Shown one piece after another: positions 11,501 through 26,500 of a DNA stretch of 64,000 bases. The position numbers were made by a program, and so were the translations under genes. Every line of letters begins with the position of its first letter. Positions within the stretch are counted from its first letter, which is position 1. Source of the DNA: Luidia sarsii (taxonomy: Eukaryota; Echinodermata; Asteroidea; Paxillosida; Luidiidae). The notes under the pieces are model-generated. The model was given only the letters and a program-made list of their open reading frames with translations, made no database searches and had not been told where the DNA came from. Location: assembly GCA_949987565.1 (NCBI GenBank), contig OX465104.1:12396300-12460299 (forward strand), in the 5' to 3' direction.

Positions 11501-14500
11501 ATAACTGCCATATATCTCCGGAATTCATTCACAATTTTTTTTAATTCAGATGCACATATTTGTTTATATTTTTTTTTTGGGGGGGGGGGATTGAAGAGAA
11601 CTTTTAAAAATAAGTTTTATTTGTTTCTTCCAGGACATTGTCAACAAGCTTCTTCTGATATTCTTTGACAAGGAACCAGTGAGTTTAGATTTTTGCTTTA
11701 TGAATATTTCTCATTGGAGGCTCACAATTTTTGTAATGGCCTCAATCTTGTGGATTGGGCTTGGCTCGGCTACACCCATACGATGACCAACTATTTAACC
11801 CTGGATAACACCCAAAACAGAAAAAATCCAACTAAGCAATGAATGAAGCACACCAGACAGACTTTGGGAGCGCCTCCCTTATTTATTTGTTTTAATTGAA
11901 TACAAACATATACATGTATACAACAGAATTAATACAGGAGCAGAGGGGAAAAATACATAAATTAATCTTCCTAACTGTTGTAGTAAACATCTGCCTAATG
12001 GTGGTAGGTAATCTGCCTAACTGTTGTAGTAATCATCTGCCTAATGGTGGTAGGTAATCTGCCTAACTGTTGTAGTAAACATCTGCCTAATGGTGGTAGG
12101 TAATCTGCCTAACTGTTGTAGGAAAACATCTGCCTAATGGTGGTAGAGTTTCTGCCTAACTGTGGTAGTAATCATCTGCCTAATGGTGGTAGGTAATCTG
12201 CCTAACTGTGGTAGTAAACATCTGCCTAATGGTGGTAGAGTTTCTGCCTAACTGGTAGTTATCATCTGCCTAATGGTGGTAGAGTTTCTGCCTAACTGTG
12301 GTAGTTATCATCAGCCCAATGGTGGTCGAGTTTCTGCCTAACTGTGGTAGTAATCATCTGTCTAATGGTGGTAGGTAATCTGCCTAACTGTGGTAGTAAA
12401 CGTCTGCCTAATGGTGGTAGAGTTTCTGCCTAACTGGTAGTTATCATCTGCGTAATGGTGGTAGAGTTTCTGCCTAACTGTGGTAGTTATCATCTGCCCA
12501 ATGGTGGTAGAGTTTCTGCCTAACTGTTGTAGTAAGCATCTGCCTAATGGTGGTAGAGTTTCTGCCTAACTGTGGTAGTTATCATCAGCCCAATGGTGGT
12601 CGAGTTTCTGCCTAACTGTGGTAGTTATCATCTGCCCAATGGTGGTCGAGTTTCTGCCTAACTGTGGTAGTTATCATCTGCCTAATGGTGGTAGGTAATC
12701 TGCCTAACTATGGTAGTAAACATCTGCCTACTGGTGGTAGAGTTTCTGCCTAACTGTGGTAGTTATCATCTGCCCAATGGTGGTCGAGTTTCTGCCTAAC
12801 TGTGGTAGTTATCATCTGCCTAATGGTGGTAGGTAATCTGCCTAACTATGGTAGTAAACATCTGCCTACTGGTGGTAGAGTTTCTGCCTAACTGTGGTAG
12901 TTATCATCTGCCCAATGGTGGTCGAGTTTCTGCCTAACTGTTGTAGTAAGCATCTGCCTAATGGTGGTAGGTAATCTGCCTAACTATGGTAGTAAACATC
13001 TGCCTACTGGTGGTAGAGTTTCTGCCTAACTGTGGTAGTTATCATCTGCCCAATGGTGGTCGAGTTTCTGCCTAACTGTGGTAGTTATCATCTGCCTAAT
13101 GGTGGTAGGTAATCTGCCTAACTATGGTAGTAAACATCTGCCTACTGGTGGTAGAGTTTCTGCCTAACTGTGGTAGTTATCATCTGCCCAATGGTGGTCG
13201 AGTTTCTGCCTAACTGTTGTAGTAAGCATCTGCCTAATGGTGGTAGGTAATCTGCCTAACTATGGTAGTAAACATCTGCCTACTGGTGGTAGAGTTTCTG
13301 CCTAACTGTGGTAGTTATCATCTGCCCAATGGTGGTCGAGTTTCTGCCTAACTGTGGTAGTTATCATCTGCCTAATGGTGCTAGGTAATCTGCCTAACTA
13401 TGGTAGTAAACATCTGCCTACTGGTGGTAGAGTTTCTGCCTAACTGTGGTAGTTATCATCTACCCAATGGTGGTCGAGTTTCTGCCTAACTGTGGTAGTT
13501 ATCATCTGCCTAATGGTGGTAGGTAATCTGCCTAACTATGGTAGTAAACATCTGCCTACTGGTGGTAGAGTTTCTGCCTAACTGTGGTAGTTATCATCTG
13601 CCCAATGGTGGTCGAGTTTCTGCCTAACTGTGGTAGTTATCATCTGCCTAATGGTGGTAGGTAATCTGCCTAACTATGGTAGTAAACATCTGCCTACTGG
13701 TGGTAGAGTTTCTGCCTAACTGTGGTAGTTATCATCTGCCCAATGGTGGTCGAGTTTCTGCCTAACTGTTGTAGTAAGCATCTGCCTAATGGTGGTAGGT
13801 AATCTGCCTAACTGTGGTAGTAAACATCTGCCTAATGGTGGTAGAGTTTCTGCCTAACTGTGGTAGTTATCATCTGCGTAATGGTGGTAGAGTTTCTGCC
13901 TAACTGTTGTAGTAAGCATCTGCCTAATGGTGGTAGGTAATCTGCCTAACTATGGTATTAAACATCTGCCTACTGGTGTTAGAGTTTCTGCCTAACTGTG
14001 GTAGTTATCATCTGCCAAATGGTGGTCGAGTTTCTGCCTAACTGTGGTAGTTATCATCTGCCTAATGGTGGTAGGTAATCTGCCTAACTATGGTAGTAAA
14101 CATCTGCCTACTGGTGGTAGAGTTTCTGCCTAACTGTGGTAGTTATCATCTGCCTAATGGTGGTAGGTAATCTGCCTAACTATGGTAGTAAACATCTGCC
14201 TACTGGTGGTAGAGTTTCTGCCTAACTGTGGTAGTTATCATCTGCCCAATGGTGGTAGGTAATCTGCCTAACTGCAGGTAATCTGCCTAACTGTGGTAGT
14301 TATCTGTGGTAGTAACCATCTGCCTAATGGTGGTCGAGTTTCTGCCTAACTGTGGTAGTAAACATCTGCCTAATGGTGGTCGAGTTTCTGCCTAACTGTG
14401 GTAGTTATCATCTGCCTAATGGTGGTAGGTAATCTGCCTAACTATGGTAGTAAACATCTGCCTACTGGTGGTAGAGTTTCTGCCTAACTGTGGTAGTTAT

Positions 14501-17500
14501 CATCTGCCCAATGGTGGTAGGTAATCTGCCTAACTGCAGGTAATCTGCCTAACTGTGGTAGTTATCTGTGGTAGTAAACATCTGCCTAATGGTGGTAGAG
14601 TTTCTGCCTAACTGTGGTAGTTATCATCTGCGTAATGGTGGTAGAGTTTCTGCCTAACTGTTGTAGTAAGCATCTGCCTAATGGTGGTAGGTAATCTGCC
14701 TAACTATGGTAGTAAACATCTGCCTACTGGTGGTAGAGTTTCTGCCTAACTGTGGTAGTTATCATCTGCCCAATGGTGGTCGAGTTTCTGCCTAACTGTG
14801 GTAGTTATCATCTGCCTAATGGTGGTAGGTAATCTGCCTAACTATGGTAGTAAACATCTGCCTACTGGTGGTAGAGTTTCTGCCTAACTGTGGTAGTTAT
14901 CATCTGCCCAATGGTGGTAGGTAATCTGCCTAACTGCAGGTAATCTGCCTAACTGTGGTAGTTATCTGTGGTAGTAACCATCTGCCTAATGGTGGTCGAG
15001 TTTCTGCCTAACTGTGGTAGTAAACATCTGCCTAATGGTGGTCGAGTTTCTGCCTAACTGTGGTAGTTATCATCTGCCTAATGGTGGTAGGTAATCTGCC
15101 TAACTATGGTAGTAAACATCTGCCTACTGGTGGTAGAGTTTCTGCCTAACTGTGGTAGTTATCATCTGCCCAATGGTGGTAGGTAATCTGCCTAACTGCA
15201 GGTAATCTGCCTAACTGTGGTAGTTATCTGTGGTAGTAAACATCTGCCTAATGGTGGTAGAGTTTCTGCCTAACTGTGGTAGTTATCATCTGCGTAATGG
15301 TGGTAGAGTTTCTGCCTAACTGTTGTAGTAAGCATCTGCCTAATGGTGGTAGGTAATCTGCCTAACTATGGTAGTAAACATCTGCCTACTGGTGGTAGAG
15401 TTTCTGCCTAACTGTGGTAGTTATCATCTGCCCAATGGTGGTCGAGTTTCTGCCTAACTGTGGTAGTAATCATCTGCCTGATGGTGGTAGGTAATCTGCC
15501 TAACTGTGGTAGTAAACATCTGCCTAATGGTGGTAGAGTTTCTGCCTAACTGTGGTAGTTATCATCTGCGTAATGGTGGTAGAGTTTCTGCCTAACTGTT
15601 GTAGTAAGCATCTGCCTAATGGTGGTAGGTAATCTGCCTAACTATGGTAGTAAACATCTGCCCAATGGTGGTAGGTGATCTGCCTAACTGTTGTAGTAAT
15701 CATCTGCCTACAACAGTTAGGCAGATTACCTACCACCATTAGGCAGATGTTTACTACAATAGTTAGGCAGATTACCTACCACCATTAGGCAGATGTTTAC
15801 TACAATAGTTAGGCAGAAACTCGACCACCATTGGGCAGATGATAACTACAACAGTTAGGCAGAAACTCGACCACCATTAGGCAGATGATAACTACCACAG
15901 TTAGGCAGAAACTCGACCACCATTAGGCAGATGTTTACTACAATAGTTAGGCAGATTACCTACCAGCATTAGACAGACGTTTACTACAACGGTTAGGCAG
16001 ATTACCTACCACCATTAGGCAGATGATAACTACCACAGTTAGGCAGATTACCTACCACCATTGGGCAGATGATAACTACCACAGTTAGGCAGAAACTCGA
16101 CCACCATTGGGCAGATGTTTACTACAACAGTTAGGCAGAAACTCGACCACCATTGGGCAGATGTTTACTGCAATAGTTAGGCAGATTACCTACCACCATT
16201 GGGCAGATGATAACTACCACAGTTAGGCAGAAACTCGACCACCATTGGGCAGATGTTTACTACAACAGTTAGGCAGAAACTCGACCACCATTGGGCAGAT
16301 GTTTACTGCAATAGTTAGGCAGAAACTCTACCACCATTGGGGAGATATTTACTACAACAGTTAGGCAGATTACCTACCACCATTGGGCAGATGATAACTA
16401 CCACAGTTAGGCAGATTACCTACCACCATTGGGCAGATGATAACTACCACAGTTAGGCAGAAACTCGACCACCATTGGGCAGATGTTTACTGCAATAGTT
16501 AGGCAGAAACTCTACCACCATTGGGGAGATATTTACTACAACAGTTAGGCAGATTACCTACCACCATTGGGCAGATGATAACTACCACAGTTAGGCAGAT
16601 TACCTACCACCATTGGGCAGATGATAACTACCACAGTTAGGCAGAAACTCGACCACCATTGGGCAGATGTTTACTGCAATAGTTAGGCAGAAACTCTACC
16701 ACCATTGGGGAGATATTTACTACAACAGTTAGGCAGATTACCTACCACCATTAGGCAGATGATAACTACCACAGTTAGGCAGAAACTCGACCACCATTGG
16801 GCAGATATTTACTACCATAGTTAGGCAGATTACCTACCACCATTGGGCAGATGATAACTACCTCAGTTAGGCAGAAACTCTACCACCATTAGGCAGATAT
16901 TTACTACAACAGTTAGGGAGATTACCTTCCACCATTGGGCAGATGATAACTACCACAGTTAGGCAGATTACCTACCACCATTGGGCAGATGATAACTACC
17001 ACAGTTAGGCAGATTACCTACCACCATTAGGCAGATGTTTACTACAACAGTTAGGCAGATTACCTACCACCATTAGGCAGATGTTTACTACAACAGTTAG
17101 GCAGATTACCTACCACCATTAGGCAGATGTTCACAACCACAGTTAGGCAGATTCCCTACCACCATTAGGCAGACGTTTACTACAATAGTTAGGCATAAAC
17201 TCTACCACCATTAGGCAGATGTTTACTACAACAGTTAGGCAGATTCCCTACCACCATTAGGCAGACGTTTACTACAATAGTTAGGCATAAACTCTTCCAC
17301 CATTAGGCATATGTTTACTACAACAGTTAGGCAGATTACCTACCACCATTGGGCAGATGATAACTACCACAGTTAGGCAGAAACTCGACCACCATTGGGC
17401 AGATGTTTACTGCAATAGTTAGGCAGAAACTCTACCACCATTGGGGAGATATTTACTACAACAGTTAGGCAGATTACCTACCACCATTAGGCAGATGATA

Positions 17501-20500
17501 ACTACCACAGTTAGGCAGATTACCTACCACCATTGGGCAGATGATAACTACCACAGTTAGGCAGAAACTCGACCACCATTGGGCAGATATTTACTACCAT
17601 AGTTAGGCAGATTACCTACCACCATTGGGCAGATGATAACTACCTCAGTTAGGCAGAAACTCTACCACCATTAGGCAGATATTTACTACAACAGTTAGGG
17701 AGATTACCTTCCACCATTGGGCAGATGATAACTACCACAGTTAGGCAGATTACCTACCACCATTGGGCAGATGATAACTACCACAGTTAGGCAGATTACC
17801 TACCACCATTAGGCAGATGTTTACTACAACAGTTAGGCAGATTACCTACCACCATTAGGCAGATGTTTACTACAACAGTTAGGCAGATTACCTACCACCA
17901 TTAGGCAGATGTTCACAACCACAGTTAGGCAGATTCCCTACCACCATTAGGCAGACGTTTACTACAATAGTTAGGCATAAACTCTACCACCATTAGGCAG
18001 ATGTTTACTACAACAGTTAGGCAGATTCCCTACCACCATTAGGCAGACGTTTACTACAATAGTTAGGCATAAACTCTACCACCATTAGGCATATGTTTAC
18101 TACAACAGTTAGGCAGATTACCTACCACCATTAGGCAGATGTTCACAACCACAGTTAGGCAGATTCCCTACCACCATTAGGCAGACGTTTACTACAATAG
18201 TTAGGCATAAACTCTACCACCATTAGGCAGATGTTTACTACCACAGTTAGGCAGATTACCTACCACCATTAGGCAGATGTTTACTACCACAGTTAGGCAG
18301 ATGACCTACCACACGGTAGCCTTTGAAGTGGGAACGTGGTTCTAATTCCCATTTTGGAATGGCGGTTCCACTTGGAACCAAGAGAATCGCCCAAGCCTAC
18401 GTAATATGTATGATATTATGAATATATGTAATTTGATTCAGTTGGTTATCGACTCTGTGTTTACTGCACAAAAACCAAGGTGCTTGCATATGCATGATAT
18501 CATGCATATGCATTATTGGGGCCACCCAAAGATGACCATCACTTTCCAATGAGATAATGCCGAAGTTTTTTGTGCATGAAATAATTTAGAATAACATCAT
18601 TATCCAGGCAGTGTGCCATCTCACACATCATTGAGAAGATTACCAGAGGTTTCATGAATATGCATGAAAGTGAATATGGACGAATCAGTTGAATATTCGT
18701 TCATGAATATGTATTAGCATTGAATATTCTGCCTGTTTCTTGTTGACATTCAGTTCCCTCCAGCCACAGAGCCTCCGACGCAGAAGGTCATCCTCCTTGA
18801 GTCTTTCAGTAACATCCATCCTATTAACAAGTCCAATGTGAGTTCACCATATATGCTAATTTTATTCCAAGTGGCAAATCAAAAAGATAAGGAGCAACTG
18901 TAGGTTGTAGGTATGATTTTTTGTGCTGAGCAGAATGTACTTCAACAAGGTATCATAATAAAACACTGTTAATCACTGGAAAAACGTTGAAAAACACAAA
19001 GGAAAGAGATCATTGTCTGACTCCGCCAAATGCCTGCACTTTTATTTTAGATTGTTTTGTCTAATGATTCTCTTTTGCCTTGAATTTCCAATTTCAGGCG
19101 CTCCAGTACGAGATGTCGGAAATTCTAAGCAATCACTCCCTCCTCTTTCCGTTTCTACAATACATGAAACGCGATGGTGCTCTCAACATTTTACAGTTTT
19201 GCCTCACTGTTGGTAAGTCATCTCCATGTGTGTTCCACCCTTAAACGGTATTGTTCAGCCAATGAACTCCTTGAAAGTAGCCTGTGGACACTTTGAAACA
19301 AGCCTGTGGACTCTTTGAAAGTAGCCTGTGGACTCTTTGAAAGTAGCCTGTATACTCATTGAAAGTAGCCTGTGGACTCTATGAAAGTAGCCTGCCTGTG
19401 AGCTCTTCTCAAGTAGCCTGTGAGGTCTTCGAAAGTAGCCTGTTAACTCTTTGTAAGTACAGTAGTAGCCTGTGAACACCTTTTTTTTTCAAAAACACAA
19501 AACAGAGGATTTTAACCGCCGTAGTCTGGTGCCCGACATGACTGACGAACAGAAGCAATCACTGCACAGGGAAGCGCAGGACCTACACTTCCTTTACTTT
19601 GCTGCGGGCGCCGTGGACAAGATCAAGTTTGACTCGGACATCGAAGAGGAAATGCAAGAGAGTGGGTGAAAGCCATTCTGATTTGTCCGTTAGAGTCCCA
19701 AGTTAGACATTGGACGATCCGATTGGTTCATTTGAAGCAAATTGAACCAATCACAATCAAGATGTAAAAACTTTCAAATTTGCATATAGTTGGAGAGAAG
19801 ATGGATGAAAACCATTCTGATTGATCTGTTTCAATTCAAAGTTAGGCATGGAATAATGTAATTGGTACATGCTAGAAAAAAAGAGTTGACATGCAGATGG
19901 GAAATTAAAGATTGATTAACTATAAGAAAAACTTCCTGGCCAATGATTTAATTTGAATTTGTTTGCTATATTGAATGAAAAAAAGGAAAGGAAATGGATC
20001 TAGAAATTTTCTTCATTTAATTAAAAAGAAAAACAAAAGTTATTGTGGCATTGTTTACCAAAACGTTACCAGTTCTTCTCTTTTGTCCTTTGCCCCCCGA
20101 ATATGAAATTATTTGTGCTTAGTCTTTGGCACCAGTTTCTACTAAGTTTTGATGAATTGTTTTCTCTCTTGAAGTTGTGAACGGACCATACGAGGGAGTA
20201 ACTAGATTGAGAACTTCGTCAACCTTATTCAGGTAAATGAAAAGAAACCGAAAATGTAATCGAACATCGGGGGCTTTGCACAAAATACAAGGAAACTTTG
20301 ACTGGCAATCTGTTTTTTAATGAACAATTTTTTTATTTAAGCTGAAGCAAACTTAAGGACTGCGATTGCAGATCATTTTGAAGATGTGTTTCCCGAGACT
20401 TGCTATCTGTAACCCTTTTATCTATTTACTCTCTATCGCGTCCGCCAATTTCACTTAACCTGGGTGTTCTTTGGTCATGTCTTGTTTGGTTCAGGGCCTA

Positions 20501-23500
20501 TGAGCATGCCTACAAGTTGATGGAGAATGTCTTCTGCCCACTATTCCACCACAGCGACGAGGTACTAACAAACAAACATCAAGTAGGAGGTTTGCGGTGA
20601 CACCATGTATATCAATATCTTAAGAGATGGAGTATGGCTCTGAAAAAAGCCAGTAACTCAACGTTTTGGGTAGTGTGCACTCTGCCCGTCATCAGGAGAC
20701 TCCTTCCCCTCATCAGTCTCCAGATGACGGACGGGCAGAGTACACCCTACCCGAAACTTTGAGTACCAGCTTTTTTCAGAGCCATACTCCTTCTAAGAGA
20801 TGACGTACATGTACATGGTGTCACTGCAAATCTACTTGGCATTTCCAACGTACAAACCTTCAAATCTTATCAAACAAACATTAATAACGAGACATCAGTA
20901 GGCTTTGTGAAATCCACCCATAGGCCCTTTTCCAAAACCTGGCTTGGGCTCAGGCTCAGTCCTCCATTTTGAAGTACGAGGCATGGAAATTGAAATCCCT
21001 TGACTTTAGTTGCTGAGAAGATTTCTGTTTTGAAAAAGGTTTCCAGCTCAACAAAAGAACCCCAACCTGTGTTATCAGCTTTTGGGAAAATCAGAGACGG
21101 AGCCGGAGCCTAAGCAAGGTCTTGGACAAAGGCCCTGGTACAGCAGCCCAAAGCTCTTGGGTTATAATCCCTTTACATTCAAATTTCCTTTTGCCATTAA
21201 TTTTCTTCAAAAATGTTGCTAACTGCTTTAAAACTGACTAAAATTACCAAAAGTCGAATATCAAAAATTGGAGGGCCTGATGTTTCGATCCTGGGAGGAC
21301 CTCTCTCAAAGGCAGAAGGTCCTGCTAGGATCAAACATCATGCCCTCCAAAATTTGATGGGAAAAAAAATAGGAACAGTCACCAAGAACAGCCAGCCATG
21401 GTTCGAGTCTTAAGGAATATTTTCCCCTTTCTCTTGCAGTATTATACTCTGATGTGTGGTAAACGGCGCCAGTTTTTGCCCATCAAACAACCGAGGTAAG
21501 CTGAGACACATGACTTCCCACAATGCACTCAAAGTCTTTTCCCAAAACCTGGCTCAGGACCAGGCTCAGTCTCTGGCTTTGTCGCCATTTCTTGGATCTA
21601 TTTTGAAATTACAAGGCATAGAACCGTGAGACAGTTGGGTTAGATTATTGAAGGATATGCTTCACCAAAGAACCTCAATCTGTGTTTTAATTTTTTGGGA
21701 AAACAGAGACAAAGCCGGAGTTGGAGCCGAAGCCTAAGCTTAGTTTTGGAGGGGAGAAATTTCCTTGCACAGTGTATACGTCTCATGAATATGTATGATG
21801 CACCCATCCTGGGCATTTGATTGGTGGAGAGATGCACTGCTCATGGTGTTATTTTAAACACACAGGTGTTGTGTGTACAACTTAGAACAACTTTTACTTT
21901 CCCTGACCAGTCCAGTGGTCACTTTCTCCTATTCTAATTCTGTTTTTTCAGGGGTCAATTTCACAAAGCCCTACGATGCCTCATAACTCAACTATCGATG
22001 GATAACCCATAGCCATTGTAATTGTTCGTATGGATTCTGTTCATATGGATTCTTTGTAGAACAAAGATGTATCTGAACAGCTTCTTCCCTTGTTCGGCCT
22101 CTCTCTGGAATTCCCTTCCTGGTTCATGTTTTCCCCCTTCCCCCTTTTTTAAAAGGAATGTCAATTCCTATCTCCAGCCTTCCTGAATCCCTCTCTATCT
22201 CCTTCTTTCCTTAGCCCTTAACCTTGAGTGGCTTTATAGCTTTGTTTTGCGTGAATTTGCATAACAAAAATTTAAACAAATGCTCCTTGTCTTGCGATGG
22301 GTCATAAGTAACAATGGAATTTTGTGAAATTGGCCACTGGTTACTTTAAGATGATTAATAGGCCTACATCATCTTGATAAAATCCTCCCTCTGAAAAAAG
22401 TCCATTATAGACAAGATTTCTTTTAAAATGAATTGCTCACTCACAGGTTGGTTGGTAAAATAATCATGTATCATATCTTTTGTGAAAAATATTTGTTAAA
22501 ATATATATTGTGTTTTTCTTGCACATACCCAAGGAAATATATAAAAACTACCAACTTAGACAGGATCTTAGCCAGTGGCTATATCTGTGGCTGTCATGAT
22601 GTATCCACACATAGCCTTTACACTGTTCATATGGCAACAGGCATAAGCCATAACCGTTCCTTCAATCTTGCCTGAGTTTGAGTGAACAGTATCCATGTTT
22701 GAAAGTTGTTATATAAATGATGAATGTTTAACATTACTGGAAAGGTAAGAATAATTTCATGAGGTGACGGATGAAATGTTCCGTTCCACGAGGCTAATTT
22801 ATACAATGCGTGCGTAAAGCATCGTCATCTAATTGGGTGATTTGTAAACTTGTACTTCTTCTTCAAAGTTCTATTTACTGCACCGTTGTACCGATATAAT
22901 CAATCCACAATCTATGCATATTCACATCATTTGCACCAGGTAGTATACAAAAAAATGAATGGTTAGGCCCTATAAGTGGAATGGTAAGAATAATTTCATG
23001 AGGTGACAGATGAAATGTCCCATTCCACGAGGCAAATTAAATTATTCTTAATATTCTGTAAAATGTGAAACATTCATTATTTGTTTTATACAATACCTGC
23101 ATCAATCTCTGGCAGATATTTCAACGTCTGTTAGGAGAACAAACAGACGTCCTCGCGTATTACAGATTGTGTTCCTAACACGAGCACCACCCACCGTAAA
23201 AATAGTACCATGCAGGCATGCAATATTAGACTGGTTCCCGGCCCTACAATTTTTGGAATGAAATGGGTGGAGGGGAGCCATGGAAGTTCGATTTAATGTG
23301 GAATAGAACTTCTGTACTGTTGAATAGAACTTTGCCGTGCGTATTGGAACAAATGATTTAGTGACATGTGATGAAGTTCCACCAATCAGGTGATGGGGAT
23401 TTATGCGGATATTGTATAATAATGAATAATTAATGGAGGTTGCCATCATGGACTCTGGTTGTTAAGAGGTGGTTGTATATCACAGTAATGGTGTTTTCAC

Positions 23501-26500
23501 ATTCAACACATTATATTATTTGTTTATTGCTTGTACATGAATGTACATGTACATGTGTTTTGTAGCACAATGGCCCTTCTTGACAAATAGGTTTGGGTTT
23601 AGGCTTGGGGTTAGGCATTGGCTTAGACTTTGGCTTCGGCTTGTGTGTCTCTGTCATCGTTTTGTCTCGGTCATACTTTGTTGTAGATGGAGCTCGATGA
23701 TCTTTATTTCAAAATGGGGTATCTTCTCCAAAACACTTACCGGTACAAGTCAAAGGCCTCGCCTTTCGTGCGTTGTGCCTAAGTCTGAGCCTAAGCCGGG
23801 TTTCGGAAAGTGCCAAGGATTGGACTCTGGCTTGGGCTTTGGCTCGTGTTCAGACTTGGGCTCTGGCATGAGTTCAAGCAAAGGATCAGTCTTAAGCAAA
23901 GTCTGTTTTTCTTACATATGTTCTATTTCATTTGTTTTAAAATGGGATAGTTTAATTAACAATTATTGTAGTGTGAAAAAACCCACATTTCTTAAAATTC
24001 GAGGTACAGAGATCTTGGCCAGGATTTGTTTTCCTTTTTCCTTTTTTATTTTGTATGACGAGGCATGAAGCCTGAGCCAGAGTCTGATCCAAGGAAGTTT
24101 GCTGCATTCCAATTTTGTCATGAACTCCTACTCACGAGATGTTGTATGAAAGTGCCCATGAACACAGAGTGCTATACAAGTTATGCATCTACGTTTCACT
24201 ACCGGTGAGAATTAGACACCAGACAACTTGAACTTGGTGGTGAGACTTCACAGCATAATTGGAATGTCAGGTTTATTTTGCATGCAGGGCACTTTGGGTC
24301 AAACGTAGTCTGTTATTCATACAGTTCATTCAGTCCTAGTTGAGCTCGACTCTGACCTCATTGTTATAAGCCTGAAGTGTTTATTCATCTGGAAGTGGTG
24401 TTCTTCCTGGAGGTCGTTACTGCCGATGTTATGCATATTCATGAACACTCTTTACTCTGATTGGCCAACATCAGAGTATAGAGCATACATGAATATGCAT
24501 AAACATAATGTCATGACAATTGGCCAATCAGAATAGCATTTGCGGGAAGAATACCATTGCCGGGTGAAGACAACCTTTAAATGAACAAAATTTAGGCAGC
24601 TCGGGTGGGATTGAAACCCGCAGGCATATGGGCAAAGCACTGAGTATTCAGTGTTTATCAAGCAGGGCAAATCCTCATTGAATATCATAACCTGCCTTAT
24701 GATGCTATGGCAAGCCCCCTCCTCCACAACTGGCCTATCAGGATTCATTATCGCCTGTCATTCAAGAATGGTGCCAAATTTCATGGCCACACGAGCAGCA
24801 GTAGACAGTCCAGACTGGTGTTATGAGTATACTCGGGCTCTTCTCGCAGTGAATGGACTGTATGAACAACTATTCACCAATTCACAATCATTCGAATAAT
24901 GTCTGTTCATGACAATTTTGGAGTGAATGCCAATCTCCGGTTGACCGCCACTGCTGTGTAAAACCTTGGTCTGACTTTTCTATCGCGTCGTACTCTCGGA
25001 AGCCCCGAGATTGAGGTTGCACCGCCCACTTCACCCGTTGTGCTGCCCCCTCAGCCCGCCACGCCTCCACAGCAACGAGCCGCCCCATCAAATAAGTATG
25101 CCAACGCCCGTTTTGGGGGTACTTTTTTTTTCTTTGGGGGGTATGTACATGTACTTGTCTGTGACTGGCTGAGTTGGAGCAGTTAGTACACTTGCATGCT
25201 TGTGAGTTCCCTCCCTCACCTTCCCCCAGAGTTGTGACATTAGTGGCAAAGCCTGCACTCGTGCATATTCATGTATGAGTGGTGCTCTCTCATTGGCTGA
25301 TTTGCTGTGATGTAATGGCTGGAACATGAACAGTCATCAAGATAGTTTGGCAAATTGGCAGAGATGTTAGGGGAATGTTAGAATGTTAGATGGTATTTTT
25401 ACATCAAATTGCAGAAATCATTCTTCAAAGTGAAAGTCACAGAGATAAGTCAAATGAAAGAAATAAATGGGATACTTCATTAAGGTGCCACCTCTTCTAA
25501 GAGTCACAATCACAGAAGACTTCTAAGAGGAGATTATTGCCATGGTTTCACTGCAAACCAAAGATCTTATAGCGCGCAAAAGCGTGCAAGATGGATTACT
25601 CTGAGCAAAGGGTGAAGTACGCACTGGATGCCATTTTAGTAAGCAACGAAATCTGTCGTTTGCTTTCGGTGCTTCGAAAATGAAGCAAGAGAGTCACAAA
25701 CAATAAAAAAGATACAACTTTGGATGCGTGAACAGAATGTGATAACTTCCGATTTGATGTGACCACGAAATGGAGAGAATGTGTGCGACTTTGCGTACTA
25801 AAATGGCGCCCAGTGCGTACTTCACACTGATGCGTGTGATCTCGCCACAGTAGGCTATCTTGCATGCTTCATGCGCTATAAGATCTTTGCTGCAAATCTA
25901 CATTGTAAATCCATCCTGCAAACCTTCCACTCTCAAATTTCATAGATATACCTGTATAAGATCTCAACCATTGTTCTTTACTTATATCAACCCATCATTA
26001 TAGTATACCCTGTGTACCATATTAATCAATATAGGCATTGCTCAATATATATTGTTTTTACTTATCTGTATTGATGTAGTATCTGTAGAGTAATTGTGAT
26101 ACTGTCTGATAGTAAATGCATACAATTTGTACCTGCATGCTATACCCATTCCCTATATGTATAATTGTAAGAGCTTGCTGTCATATTTTGTGTCAGCTAG
26201 ACAGAAGATTGAATTACAATTGATGTTTCCGTCCCAAGGATTCCAGCACTGTTCTTATACCAGCAGTTAATAGACTTTCAGCATTTAGAGGATCAAGGTT
26301 ATCCACAATGTTTGTGGTGGTGGTTTTGAAGATGAAGAATGTTAATTGTGTATATATGTTGATTAATGTTAGATTTCAGACTACTGTACTTGGAATTAGT
26401 GGTTAGCCTTGTAGTAACTTAGTGTGATGTTTAGTGTAGTATGAGTGTTTGTGCATGGTGCTAATGATGAGCTTACTTGAGAACTGTCTACCAACTGATT

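Noticed and set aside
11965..18309. Possible CRISPR-like or satellite-centromere array
   Set aside because: The unit has no spacer/repeat alternation, lies in an intron of a eukaryotic gene, and is a variable minisatellite with an inversion.
23541..24068. 175-residue open frame on the plus strand in SNX14 intron 14
   Set aside because: No family resemblance, composition follows a GGCTTNGG low-complexity stretch, and it is not bounded by splice sites that keep the SNX14 frame.
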